A stretch of DNA of 64,000 nt from Virgibacillus_F necropolis_A. GTDB lineage: Bacteria; Bacillota; Bacilli; Bacillales; Amphibacillaceae. The notes beneath the pieces were generated by a model. It did not search any database and was not told the DNA's origin. It saw nothing but the letters and a program-made list of their open reading frames with translations. The stretch spans positions 744,001 through 808,000 of the forward strand of contig NZ_CP084992.1 in assembly GCF_044793635.1 (NCBI RefSeq), read 5' to 3'. The stretch's first letter is position 1. Each line of letters begins with the position of its first letter. Below are positions 50,650 to 59,264 of this stretch, in pieces. The position numbers and the translations under genes are program-made.

Positions 50650-53088
50650 CTATTCCATTGCATCTAATTGCTGCGAAGAAAGTAATACTTCTCTCGGCTT
50701 ACTACCATTTTGTTCGGAAATAATACCTTTCAACTCCATCGTATCCATAAGTCTTGCTGCTCGATTATAACCTATCTTAAAATGTCTTTGTAGTAATGAA
50801 GTGCTAGCTCCATTCTGTTTTATTACGAATTGAATTGCTTCAGATAGTAAATCGTCCTCGTTTTCTTCATCGACCATTACTTGTTCAAGCAACTGTTCTT
50901 GCTCAAATAAATAATTTGGGGGAGCTATTGATCGAATATGTCTTGTTACCCGCTCAATTTCTTCATCAGATACAAACGCACCTTGTAAGCGAACGCTCTT
51001 TCCAGATCCGTTTTCAACAAATAACATGTCACCTTTACCTAGTAATTTTTCAGCGCCATTTGTATCAATAATCGTTCTGGAATCGACCTGTGAAGAAACA
51101 CTAAACGCAATCCTTGTTGGAATGTTTGCTTTAATCAGACCTGTGATAACATCCACAGAAGGTCGTTGTGTCGCTACTAATAAATGCATTCCACAGGCAC
51201 GTGCTTTTTGAGCAATTCGACAGATGGAATCCTCTACATCCTGAGGTGCTGCCATCATTAAATCCGCTAACTCATCAATTACAATAACTAGAAATGGCAT
51301 TTTTTCATCTGAACGACCTTGTTTTTTCATTTTTTGATTGAATCGTTCAACATCTCTTACACCTTCATGGACAAACTTCTCGTAACGCTCTTCCATTTCA
51401 TTTACTGCCCACTTTAGAGCCATGGTTGCAGCTTTCACATCCGTAATAACCGGAGATACGAGATGTGGAATATCATTAAATGGTGCCAATTCCACCATCT
51501 TAGGATCGATTAATAAAAATTTCACATCCTCATGACTAGCTTTATACAACAGACTTATTAAAATCGTATTAATACAAACACTTTTACCTGAACCAGTAGC
51601 GCCAGCAATAAGACCATGTGGCATTTTTTGGATATTTGTAATCATTGATGTTCCTTCAATGTCTAAGCCTAATGCAACAGATAGTGGTGAATTACTTTCC
51701 TTAAAAGCAGTTGTCTCAAATATTTGCTGCAAACCTACCATTTGTGATGTTAGATTTGGAATTTCGATACCAATTGTGTTCTTTCCAGGTATTGGTGCTT
51801 CAATTCGAATATCACGAGCTGCCATATTCAACTTTAAATCATCACTCAGGTTTTTCACCTTACTTACTTTTACACCAATCTCTGGCTGCACTTCAAAACG
51901 CGTAACAGCTGGTCCTTGTGTTGCATTTACAACCTTTGCCCGCACATTAAAATGCTTTAATGTTTTTTCTAAAAGTTCTTGTTGGTCCTTTACCCAAATC
52001 TGATCCTGGTTATTCTTAGGCGTCGGGTCATTCAACAAATGATTTGGTATTTCAAATGTGTTATTGGATTGTTGAGGTTTCGTTTCCTCAGGTACTGTTT
52101 TTGTTGGTTTTGCTATAGAAACAATTTTTTCACGCATTTCTTGTTTTCGCTTATCATTAGACGACATCATCACATTAAAAGGTAGATGTCCCTGTTGTTT
52201 GGATTTACTTGTGATAGGATTTCGCTTTTTTTCTGGTTTTCGTGTTTTTGATTCGACTGGTTTAGAACTTTTTTCTATTGGGGAAGGAGCATGTTGTTGC
52301 ACATTCTCTTCCCTTTTAACTTCATCTTTGATAATCGGAATTTCTCGTTCCATTTCGCTCGGTATGTTTGACTCTACCGGCTTAGAGTTTTTTTCAACTA
52401 GGGAAGCATGTTGTTGCACGTTTTCTTCCCTTTTAATTTCATCTTTCATAATCGGAGTTTCTCGCTCCGTTTCACTCGGTATGTTTGACTCTACCGGCTT
52501 AGAGCTTTTTTCAACTAGGGAAGCATGTTGTTGCACGTTCTCTTCCCTTTTGATTTCATCTTTGATAATCGGAGTTTCTCGCTCCGTTTCACTTGGTATG
52601 TTTGACTCGACTTGATTATCTACGCGATTTTCTTTTTCTATGTCCTCTGCCTGCTGTTTCCGAATATAAGCAGGAACTTTTTCCACTTCTTTATCCTTTT
52701 TAATTTGTTGAAAGCCATGAATCGGTGAAGGAACCTCCGTAGGTCGAAATGGACCTTTTTCAGGTTGCGCTTTTTCTCTCCGCTGTTTACTGGTTGAATG
52801 ATTAGTTGCATTATTTTTTCGTGGCTCTTTCTTAAAACTTTCATTTTTTCGCCGCTGATAGGCAGGAGTTTCAAAAGGCTTATTCTGTTCAGATGTTTCA
52901 GACCTATCAGGTATAACAGGAAAACGAAATTCTCTTTTCGCTGGATATTGATACATGACCTTTGTATCTAACTTTTCGTTGTTTTGCAATCTACGTCCTG
53001 AATGCTTTGGTGTATCAATTTCTTCTTCTTCTTCATCAACTTCTTTATAAAAAAGGTCCACTAACTTATCTTTCCATTGGCCCCACAT
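50650..53088 (-). CDS. sftA: Soluble DNA translocase SftA
   Basis: An 812-residue FtsK/SpoIIIE-family motor lacking membrane helices, which in B. subtilis clears chromosome ends from the closing septum. A variable charged linker (residues about 20-325) includes three 39-40-residue tandem repeats. The motor follows: alpha domain, Walker A GATGSGKSVCINT, Walker B VIVIDELADLMM, and a C-terminal winged gamma domain (LLQRHFKIGYNRAARLMDTM) that reads orienting sequences. The ATG at 53088 is preferred over the GTG at 53097 since GAGTG then precedes it at normal distance. B. subtilis SftA is longer (about 950). Confidence 0.95.
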   Translation of the reverse strand: MWGQWKDKLVDLFYKEVDEEEEEIDTPKHSGRRLQNNEKLDTKVMYQYPAKREFRFPVIPDRSETSEQNKPFETPAYQRRKNESFKKEPRKNNATNHSTSKQRREKAQPEKGPFRPTEVPSPIHGFQQIKKDKEVEKVPAYIRKQQAEDIEKENRVDNQVESNIPSETERETPIIKDEIKREENVQQHASLVEKSSKPVESNIPSETERETPIMKDEIKREENVQQHASLVEKNSKPVESNIPSEMEREIPIIKDEVKREENVQQHAPSPIEKSSKPVESKTRKPEKKRNPITSKSKQQGHLPFNVMMSSNDKRKQEMREKIVSIAKPTKTVPEETKPQQSNNTFEIPNHLLNDPTPKNNQDQIWVKDQQELLEKTLKHFNVRAKVVNATQGPAVTRFEVQPEIGVKVSKVKNLSDDLKLNMAARDIRIEAPIPGKNTIGIEIPNLTSQMVGLQQIFETTAFKESNSPLSVALGLDIEGTSMITNIQKMPHGLIAGATGSGKSVCINTILISLLYKASHEDVKFLLIDPKMVELAPFNDIPHLVSPVITDVKAATMALKWAVNEMEERYEKFVHEGVRDVERFNQKMKKQGRSDEKMPFLVIVIDELADLMMAAPQDVEDSICRIAQKARACGMHLLVATQRPSVDVITGLIKANIPTRIAFSVSSQVDSRTIIDTNGAEKLLGKGDMLFVENGSGKSVRLQGAFVSDEEIERVTRHIRSIAPPNYLFEQEQLLEQVMVDEENEDDLLSEAIQFVIKQNGASTSLLQRHFKIGYNRAARLMDTMELKGIISEQNGSKPREVLLSSQQLDAME
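52258..52611 (-). repeat. Three in-frame tandem repeats (117/117/120 bp) in sftA
   Basis: The unit begins VESNIPSETERETPI and continues KDEIKREENVQQHASLVEK.SKP. Units one and two differ at two residues; unit three has several changes and one extra residue. A fourth start (VESK) decays after four residues. The high DNA identity suggests recent duplication. Confidence 0.9.
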
Positions 53089-53217
53089 ATCTTTCACTCA
53101 TTTCTATGAAAAATCGTTATCATATCTATTCTACCAGTTTTCCACTCGTTTTTTTAGTGGTTTAACAAAAAATAAAAACAACCTATGTCATCAAAACAGT
53201 GACCTAGGTTGCTCATA

Positions 53218-53820
53218 TTAAAAATTAAACGCTTCTCCAATTGTGTACGAGTCATCTAAAACATAGATACCTTTTTCAACTGGTGCATTTGGAAGTCCTA
53301 ATTCCTTTTGTGAGCATATCATACCGTTCGATGGTACCCCACGTAATTTTGTCGGTCGGATCTTAAGACCACTCGGCATAACAGCTCCAACTTTTGCTAC
53401 AACTACCTTTTGATTTACATCAACATTCGGTGCACCACAAACGATTTGTAAAGATGTATCACCAATATCCACCTGACAAACATTTAATTTATCTGCGTCT
53501 TCATGTGGTGATTTATCTTTCACATATCCAACAACAAAGGTTGGGCTCAAATCCCAATCTACCGAATCATTTAATTTATTTTCTTCAAAAATATTTTTTA
53601 TCTTGTCATGCATCTCTTCTGTAAGCGCTAGTTTTCCTGTGCTTTCAAAATTAAAATGCTTGGATGCCTGAAAAATATTGTAACCAAGAATTTTTCCATT
53701 ATCATCCGTAATTTTCGTTACATCTCCAAAAGATTCGTGCTTAATTTCATATCTGTCTCCATCTTCAAATGGAATAATTAATACATTGCCAATTCCTACT
53801 GGATTATAAAAGACATCCAT
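53218..53820 (-). CDS. ytpR: YtpR, tRNA-binding-domain protein
   Basis: A 200-residue protein. An N-terminal DUF4479-like region (about 1-90) is followed by an OB-fold tRNA-binding domain of the PheT/MetG-C/Arc1p type (about 90-195: FVVGYVKDKSPHEDADKLNV, LQIVCGAPNVDVNQKVVVAK, SNGMICSQKELGLP). It may bind tRNA or act in trans editing; the role is not settled. The ATG at 53820 is preferred over 53829 because GGAAGG then has a nine-base spacing. It is the middle of sftA-neighbouring ytpPQR on this strand. Confidence 0.9.
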   Translation of the reverse strand: MDVFYNPVGIGNVLIIPFEDGDRYEIKHESFGDVTKITDDNGKILGYNIFQASKHFNFESTGKLALTEEMHDKIKNIFEENKLNDSVDWDLSPTFVVGYVKDKSPHEDADKLNVCQVDIGDTSLQIVCGAPNVDVNQKVVVAKVGAVMPSGLKIRPTKLRGVPSNGMICSQKELGLPNAPVEKGIYVLDDSYTIGEAFNF

Positions 53821-53835
53821 TACGTTCATCCTTCC

Positions 53836-54642
53836 CTACTTTTTTTCTGGTCGATTTTTTGCAAGAATAAATACGGGATCAAGCTTCTTATCTTCATAAA
53901 TAAACGACAACGATGTAATCGGTATTCTGCCTTCAGCAAAAAACTTCATCGTCATTTGTGCTAATATATCATACCCTGTTTTGTTTTGAATGTCAGCTAA
54001 AATTAATACATCTTGATGTGGCACAGCTACCGCTAGTTCCCCTTTACAATTTGCTTTCATTTCTTCCAGGAACGCTTCATTTAAAATACGACTAGCATCA
54101 TAGCCATCCTGGTGCGCAACAAAATAAAAGTCATTATCTGCAACAGGATCTTTTTTCATATCTATTTTTAACGAACGAAGATTAAATGTCGCAATTTCAT
54201 TTAATCGTTCAGGTGTAAAATCCTCTTTTTCAAGTAAAGTTTCATCAATCAATCGATAAGATTTCCCTAAGTCCAATGCATAGTAAATACGCGTTTCAGC
54301 TGTATGTTCTTTGCAAATCAACTTGTTTCCAGCTTTGGTTTCTGTAGGAAAGGATGTTGCACGAATTACAGGATAGATATGCTTTTCCATTCCAGTTAAT
54401 TGATGATCCTCATTCATAATGCGTAATGCTTCGGTTACGTGTTCAACTAGCTCTTCAACAGCCTCATCACCGCGTTCATTATATTTTGCTACCACATTAG
54501 GTAGCGTTATGGACATTCCTTTTTTTGTTGCTTTCCATTCTACCCTAAACGTATCTTTATCACGGTTATAGGAAGTATTATAATCCGGATTTGATAAACG
54601 CTCTTCTATGATTTTTTTCATCTTCAGACTAGTCATTTTCAT
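53836..54642 (-). CDS. ytpQ: YtpQ, DUF1444 family protein
   Basis: A 268-residue soluble protein of the DUF1444 family, function unknown. The start MKMTSLKMKKIIEERLSNPD and segments MEKHIYPVIRATSFPTETKA and LNEIATFNLRSLKIDM fit the family. It lies between ytpP and ytpR with short gaps (21 and about 15 bases), so the three are probably one operon. RBS GGAGG precedes the ATG. Confidence 0.92.
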   Translation of the reverse strand: MKMTSLKMKKIIEERLSNPDYNTSYNRDKDTFRVEWKATKKGMSITLPNVVAKYNERGDEAVEELVEHVTEALRIMNEDHQLTGMEKHIYPVIRATSFPTETKAGNKLICKEHTAETRIYYALDLGKSYRLIDETLLEKEDFTPERLNEIATFNLRSLKIDMKKDPVADNDFYFVAHQDGYDASRILNEAFLEEMKANCKGELAVAVPHQDVLILADIQNKTGYDILAQMTMKFFAEGRIPITSLSFIYEDKKLDPVFILAKNRPEKK

Positions 54643-54663
54643 TGTGTTGCCTCCTTGAAGGAT

Positions 54664-54981
54664 TTATGCCGGTAACCCTTCGATAAATTCAATAATTTCT
54701 TCTTTTGATTTACGATCTTTACTTACAAATCTTCCAACTTCCTGACCATTTTTAAATGCTAGAAAGCTTGGAATTCCAAAAATATCATTGTCTTGACATA
54801 TTTCTATAAATTGATCACGATCAATTAAAACAAATTTATATGTCGGAAAAGTTTTTTCAATTTCAGGCAAGACTGGTTCAATAATTCTGCAATCCGGACA
54901 CCAATCCGCAGAGAATAAAGCAATTACATTTTCTTCTTTTATCCAATTATTAAGTTGCTCTTCTGTTTTTAATGTTTCCAT
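54664..54981 (-). CDS. ytpP: YtpP, thioredoxin-like protein
   Basis: A 105-residue thioredoxin-fold protein with the active site in SADWCPDCRIIEPVL (CPDC). The cis-proline region is GIPSFLAFKNG. It can act as a thiol-disulfide reductase; in B. subtilis YtpP is linked with bacillithiol-type thiol chemistry, though I recall this only generally. First gene of ytpPQR. RBS GGAGG precedes the ATG. Confidence 0.93.
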   Translation of the reverse strand: METLKTEEQLNNWIKEENVIALFSADWCPDCRIIEPVLPEIEKTFPTYKFVLIDRDQFIEICQDNDIFGIPSFLAFKNGQEVGRFVSKDRKSKEEIIEFIEGLPA

Positions 54982-55044
54982 ACGATATCAACCTCCAATA
55001 CTATCATAGCTTTGTTTCCCTATTGTTTCAATTAATGAGGTTTT

Positions 55045-55380
55045 AAGTACAAAAGTGTAAGCGCCCGTTTATTGCCGTATGACCTGTGCCCACGCAACGT
55101 GGGTAGTTCGATGTTGCCACTCAAGTGGCGGTTTTAATCGAACCTCCTTCTTCCGTATGAGATTAGATGAACTAGACTTATCGCCAGTAATGGCGAAAGT
55201 CAAAGTGAATCTTATGCTGTGATGAAGTGAAAAGGAAACACGCCCCTTCATAGGGGTGTGCCGACGTTGGGCGCAAAGCCCGCTTTTAGTCAGCCTTCCT
55301 TCTAACAGCCGATGTTGACTTATCGTAAGGAGGTGCCGGAAGGGCACTAGGCAAAGGGCGCTGGAACTGGATGAGGCTGA
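55045..55380 (+). repeat. Dispersed repeat family A, long subtype (copy 4, intact)
   Basis: The fullest copy: AAAAGTGTAAGCGCCCG, the ACGCAACGTGGGTAGTTCGA block, the inverted module GACTTATCGCCAGTAATGGC, CGCCCCTTCATAGGGGTGTG, and the end GGGCGCTGGAACTGGA. It serves as the reference for the split copy at 45884-46740. The gap 54982-55470 contains only this and a terminator. Confidence 0.85.
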
Positions 55381-55420
55381 TTCTGTTGTTCAGTTACCCG
55401 CAGTATAGTCCGCTGAGAAC

Positions 55421-55461
55421 AAAAAGCTATTCCATAATCACATAGATTCAGGAATAGCTTG
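55421..55461 (-). terminator. Terminator of the lipoprotein gene
   Basis: On the minus strand AAGCTATTCC pairs with GGAATAGCTT across a 17-base loop, followed by TTTGTTC. Confidence 0.85.
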
Positions 55462-55470
55462 ATATTATTT

Positions 55471-56010
55471 TTAATCGGTATTTGCCTCTTTATTCTCGTC
55501 TGTCTCCGCAATAGAACGTGCAATTTTCATGAGATTTTTTCCGTCTTCATCCATTGATGACTTGTCCGTATACGTTGTAATCTTAACCCCGCCAATACCG
55601 ACCTGTAATTCATATTTATCATCTTCGCTAGAAAGTACCCGAATATAACCAAATTTTTCTGGGTCCTCAAATGATTTGATTAATAGAGCTTCATCACGCT
55701 GTGCAGACTTATAGTTTAATTTACTAGTAGGTCCTTCTAACTTATTGTAAAAAACAATATATGTCTGATCTCCATTTTTTAGTATTACATTACTTGCTGT
55801 AGCCTCTTTAACCGATAGGTCTTCAGGAAGATAAAGTGAAAAATTTTCAAGCTTTTTATTGGTTTCTATATCTTCGCTGGAATTAAAAGTTTGTTTAGCA
55901 GCCTCTTCTGTGTCTTTTAATGCTTCCTTTTCCGATTTCAAGCTACAACCCGCCAGTAAAATAAATACCAGCACAAAAATTATTGGTTTAATACCTATTC
56001 CCTTACGCAC
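55471..56010 (-). CDS. Putative lipoprotein, unrecognised family
   Basis: A 179-residue exported protein. A signal peptide (KPIIFVLVFILLAGC, lipobox cysteine near residue 22) predicts a membrane-anchored lipoprotein. The mature part is hydrophilic, with beta-strand-rich segments (NFSLYLPEDLSVKEATASNV, YELQVGIGGVKITTYTDK). I do not recognise a specific family. The start is a GTG with GAGGAAG upstream. Monocistronic and divergent from ytoQ. Confidence 0.8.
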   Translation of the reverse strand: MRKGIGIKPIIFVLVFILLAGCSLKSEKEALKDTEEAAKQTFNSSEDIETNKKLENFSLYLPEDLSVKEATASNVILKNGDQTYIVFYNKLEGPTSKLNYKSAQRDEALLIKSFEDPEKFGYIRVLSSEDDKYELQVGIGGVKITTYTDKSSMDEDGKNLMKIARSIAETDENKEANTD

Positions 56011-56177
56011 GTTTCTTCCTCCTGATCATCTAGTACTTTTTACCCTAATATGTATCATACTATGAAATTTAATTTTGACAAAGGAATTATTTTCAAATTC
56101 CAAAATCAAACTATTTCATTTTATTAGAAAAAAGTCTTACTATATTCATGAAGGGAAAAAATATTGGAGGGGTATTG

Positions 56178-56618
56178 ATGGAATTAACTGTTTATCTCGC
56201 AGGACAAATTCATGATGATTGGCGAGAGAATATTAAAAAGAAAGCCAAAGAAAAAAATCTCCCATTAACATTTGTAGGTCCACAAACAAATCATAGTAGA
56301 TCGGATAATGTTGGCGAAGATATTTTGGGAGAACAGCCAGAAAACGTATATAAAGATGATGCCGCTTCAAGCATTAATAACTTTAGAACCGAGGTCTTAT
56401 TACAAAAGTCAGATGTCGTAATTGCATTGTTTGGTGAAAAATATAAGCAATGGAATACTGCAATGGATGCTAGCGCAGCATTGACGCTTAATAAGCCTAC
56501 AATCATTGTACGGCCAAGCTCCTTGATTCATCCATTAAAAGAACTTTCAAACAAAGCAAATGTTACTGTCGAAACGGTTGATCAAGCACTAGAGGTATTA
56601 TCTTATTTATATGAGTAA
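56178..56618 (+). CDS. ytoQ: YtoQ family protein
   Basis: A 146-residue protein with a nucleoside-2-deoxyribosyltransferase-like fold (LTVYLAGQIHDDWRENIKKK, then DVVIALFGEKYKQWNTAMDA). Enzymatic activity is not known. The ATG at 56178, preceded by GGAGGGG, is chosen over 56148; the length then equals B. subtilis YtoQ (about 148). Convergent with the DUF84 gene. Confidence 0.93.
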   Translation: MELTVYLAGQIHDDWRENIKKKAKEKNLPLTFVGPQTNHSRSDNVGEDILGEQPENVYKDDAASSINNFRTEVLLQKSDVVIALFGEKYKQWNTAMDASAALTLNKPTIIVRPSSLIHPLKELSNKANVTVETVDQALEVLSYLYE

Positions 56619-56624
56619 CTTAAG

Positions 56625-56650
56625 AAGCAGCGAGTTAGTCGCTGCTTTTT
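56625..56650. terminator. Terminator shared by ytoQ and the DUF84 gene
   Basis: AAGCAGCGA pairs with TCGCTGCTT around GTTAG, followed by TTTT. It includes the stop codon of the DUF84 gene. Confidence 0.85.
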
Positions 56651-57159
56651 AAATTACTATCGTGCCAGTATTCCCACTGTCCTCGAAGAAGTGTGACGAC
56701 ATGTAAGAACATATTTTTTCTAGAAACAAGGTTATTTGTAAAGATACCAATGGCTCCCTCATTATGGCGAACACCTTGTCTTTTTGCATAGGAATCCATA
56801 ATGTCACCTAATTCCACACCATTTCTTAGCGGTGTACTAATTTCCTCTGGTAAAAGAATTCTGGCACCACTAGCAGTATGAACTTGTTTTTTCAAATCAA
56901 TCATTGCACCCCAGTTACATAAAAATAATTGACCATTTAATTCCATCACACCACCTTCAAGCCCAATGCCCATTGCATCTGGATGCATTGCTATACAATC
57001 TTTTGCACGATTGATTGCACCTGTTCTCGTTTCTTCATCCGAAAATGGCTGTGCAGATACCGATGATTCTGCTGAATAACTTAAGACTTGATTAGTAGGA
57101 AATACTTCTTTAACCGCCTCAATTTTTGTTTTGTTCATAGAGCCAATAATTATTTTCAT
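56635..57159 (-). CDS. DUF84 family inosine/xanthosine triphosphatase
   Basis: A 174-residue protein of the YjjX/DUF84 family, which hydrolyses ITP/XTP and oxidised nucleotides. The N-terminus IIGSMNKTKIEAVKEVF and GIGLEGGVMELNGQLFLCNW are typical. It would clean the nucleotide pool. RBS GGTGG precedes the ATG. Lies between ytoQ (convergent) and ytoP (same strand, 64 bases upstream with its own terminator). Confidence 0.9.
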   Translation of the reverse strand: MKIIIGSMNKTKIEAVKEVFPTNQVLSYSAESSVSAQPFSDEETRTGAINRAKDCIAMHPDAMGIGLEGGVMELNGQLFLCNWGAMIDLKKQVHTASGARILLPEEISTPLRNGVELGDIMDSYAKRQGVRHNEGAIGIFTNNLVSRKNMFLHVVTLLRGQWEYWHDSNLKSSD

Positions 57160-57179
57160 CTTGATTAATCCACCTTATG

Positions 57180-57214
57180 TAAAAATTGCCACTACAAATA
57201 TGAAGTGGCAATTT
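57180..57214 (-). terminator. Terminator of ytoP
   Basis: On the minus strand GAAATTGCCACTT pairs with AGTGGCAATTTTT across a loop, ending in a T run ten bases past the stop codon. Confidence 0.9.
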
Positions 57215-57223
57215 CTTTTTCTA

Positions 57224-58291
57224 TTAGCTGTTATTACGAATTTGCTCAACCGTATTTTTATCGGTTGATTTAACTAATTTGACAATCAATTCTTTCGCTG
57301 CAGCATAGTCATCCACATGAATCATCGATGCAGACGTATGAATGTAACGGGAACAAATTCCAATCACTGCGGATGGAACCCCTTCATTTGAAACATGTAC
57401 TCGTCCAGCATCTGTACCACCTTGTGAAATAAAGTATTGGTATGGAATGTCATTAGACTCTGCAGTGTCTAAGATGAAATCTTTAATTCCACGGTGTGTA
57501 ATCATCGTACGGTCAAAAATACGCAATAATGCTCCCTTACCTAGTTGACCGAATTCTTTTTTATCACCTGACATGTCATTGGCAGGTGATGCATCCAGTG
57601 CGTAGAAAATATCAGGTTGAATCATATTCGCAGCAACCTGTGCACCGCGTAAACCAACTTCTTCTTGTACTGTTGCACCCGAATATAATTGGTTTGGCAA
57701 TGTTTCACCTTGAAGTTCTTTTAAAAGCTCAACAGAAAGACCACAACCATAACGATTGTCCCATGCTTTAGCCAGGATTTTTTTATCGTTCGCCATTGGT
57801 GTGAATGGGCAAATTGGAACAACTGCTTGTCCCGGTTTAACTCCGATCTTTTGTGCGTCTTCTTTATCATCCGCACCAATATCTATTAGCATATTTTTCA
57901 TTTCCATAGGCTTTTTACGTTGTTCTGGCGTTAGATTATGTGGAGGTATAGATCCAATGACACCAATTATCGGACCATTATCCGTCATGATTTGGACACG
58001 TTGTGCAAGCATAACCTGGTTCCACCAACCACCAAGTGTTTGAAAACGTAGCATACCATTTTCTGTAATTTTCGTAATCATAAAACCAACTTCATCCATA
58101 TGACCAGCTACCATAACTTTTGGGCCGTCACCGTTTTTCACACCAAATATGCCACCAAGATTATCTTGAATGATCTCATCCGAATATTTTTCCAGTTCAC
58201 CTTTCATAAATTCACGAACCAAATGTTCATTGCCAGGTGCACCCTGAAGTTCTGTAAGCGTTTTAAAAAGATCCAATGTATCTTGTTTCAT
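57224..58291 (-). CDS. ytoP: M42 family glutamyl aminopeptidase YtoP
   Basis: A 355-residue cytoplasmic metalloaminopeptidase that forms dodecamers in the family. Metal ligands and catalytic residues are visible: AGHMDEVGF (His, Asp), AKAWDNRYGCG, VQEEVGLRGAQ (catalytic Glu pair), ALDASPAND and the C-terminal RYIHTSASMIH. It matches B. subtilis YtoP by position. RBS GGGGG precedes the ATG. Monocistronic. Confidence 0.95.
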   Translation of the reverse strand: MKQDTLDLFKTLTELQGAPGNEHLVREFMKGELEKYSDEIIQDNLGGIFGVKNGDGPKVMVAGHMDEVGFMITKITENGMLRFQTLGGWWNQVMLAQRVQIMTDNGPIIGVIGSIPPHNLTPEQRKKPMEMKNMLIDIGADDKEDAQKIGVKPGQAVVPICPFTPMANDKKILAKAWDNRYGCGLSVELLKELQGETLPNQLYSGATVQEEVGLRGAQVAANMIQPDIFYALDASPANDMSGDKKEFGQLGKGALLRIFDRTMITHRGIKDFILDTAESNDIPYQYFISQGGTDAGRVHVSNEGVPSAVIGICSRYIHTSASMIHVDDYAAAKELIVKLVKSTDKNTVEQIRNNS

Positions 58292-58462
58292 ATAAAATCC
58301 CCCATTCGATATACTATGTACTATCTACAGTATAACGGAAAACTTTGTTTAGTTTCCACCATGTACCACTCATGTTGTATTATTTTCTATTTATTTGGTT
58401 TTAAGTTATACTAGCTAAAAGATGATGTTTGTACTCAAATTAATGTATGAGGTGATTATAAA

Positions 58463-58777
58463 ATGAGTGTAAAAAAAGCAGCATTAGCTGCCGGATTAGG
58501 TGTAGCAGTTGGATATTTGGCAAAACAGCAAGTCGATAATTATCAAAAAATAACACCTGAAAAAGCATTAAAACAAGCAAAAGAAACATTTAAGAAACAG
58601 GGTCCTATTAGTGGGTCATGGATTTATATGAAACCTGAAGAAGTTGAGAAAAATGGTCTCATCTATAATGCATTTCGTGGTGGTGTAACACGAAGTATTG
58701 ATGGTGAAAACAAACAATATGAATTTTATGTAGATGTAGAAACAGGAGCTGTAATAGGTTCTGTCCAAACGGCATAA
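58463..58777 (+). CDS. ytzB: PepSY-domain protein YtzB-like
   Basis: A 104-residue protein with an N-terminal hydrophobic segment (KKAALAAGLGVAVGYLA), probably a signal anchor, and a PepSY-like domain (TPEKALKQAKETFKKQGPIS to YEFYVDVETGAVIGSV). PepSY domains often regulate extracellular proteases or act at the envelope. Position next to ytoP supports YtzB. RBS ATGAGGTG precedes the ATG. Symbol tentative. Confidence 0.85.
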   Translation: MSVKKAALAAGLGVAVGYLAKQQVDNYQKITPEKALKQAKETFKKQGPISGSWIYMKPEEVEKNGLIYNAFRGGVTRSIDGENKQYEFYVDVETGAVIGSVQTA

Positions 58778-58790
58778 AAGAATTTCAATA

Positions 58791-58832
58791 GTAATAGTGC
58801 AAACCGCATATATGGTCTTGCACTATTTTTTA
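58791..58832 (+). terminator. Terminator of ytzB
   Basis: AATAGTGCAA pairs with TTGCACTATT across a partly paired loop (CGCATATATGG), followed by TTTTT. Confidence 0.85.
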
Positions 58833-58836
58833 TTTA

Positions 58837-59245
58837 GGCTGTATTCGAAAGATTGTTGCTTTCGAGAGAATAGATATATTGCGTCATAGCATACCGCTCC
58901 AGAAATACACTTCGCTTTCCGCGGGCTCGCGCTGAGCCTCCTCGCGAGCAAAAACCGCTCACTGCGGGGTCTCATCGTCTTCGCAGAAGTCTTCGTGTAT
59001 TTCTTCCGCTAACATGGTGTCTGGAAGCAGTACTATATAGCCCCTTTCACTATTATGGCAGTTGATTTTCGCTGCGGACAGTTGACTCCTGCGGGAACAG
59101 CACGAGTCTGAAGACCCCGCAGCGGTGGTCTTCAGCGAGGAGGCTGAAGCCGTGCCCGCGGAAAGCAACGGTCCGCAGCGGAAATCAACCAGCTGTTACT
59201 TTGCAATATATATCAACTATGAAGATAAAATAGCAACACGAAAGG
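58837..59245 (+). mobile_element. Family B MITE-like element, copy 3
   Basis: The left end GGCTGTATTCGAAAGATTGT matches the terminal repeat. The core CGCTTTCCGCGGGCTCGCGC and return arm AGGAGGCTGAAGCCGTGCCC are shared with the other copies. Near the right end AGCAACACGAAAGGAGAC is a diverged terminal repeat. No target duplication was identified. It fills the gap between ytzB and ligD. Confidence 0.75.
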
Positions 59246-59264
59246 AGACTTACTAAAAGAGGCT

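Noticed and set aside
52258..52611. Possible CRISPR-like tandem array
   Set aside because: Repeats are contiguous, in frame with sftA and have no spacers.
55069..55347. 92-codon frame on the minus strand
   Set aside because: Matches part of another repeat-derived frame at 46361-46549 and 61109-61375 because all are family A; not a gene family.
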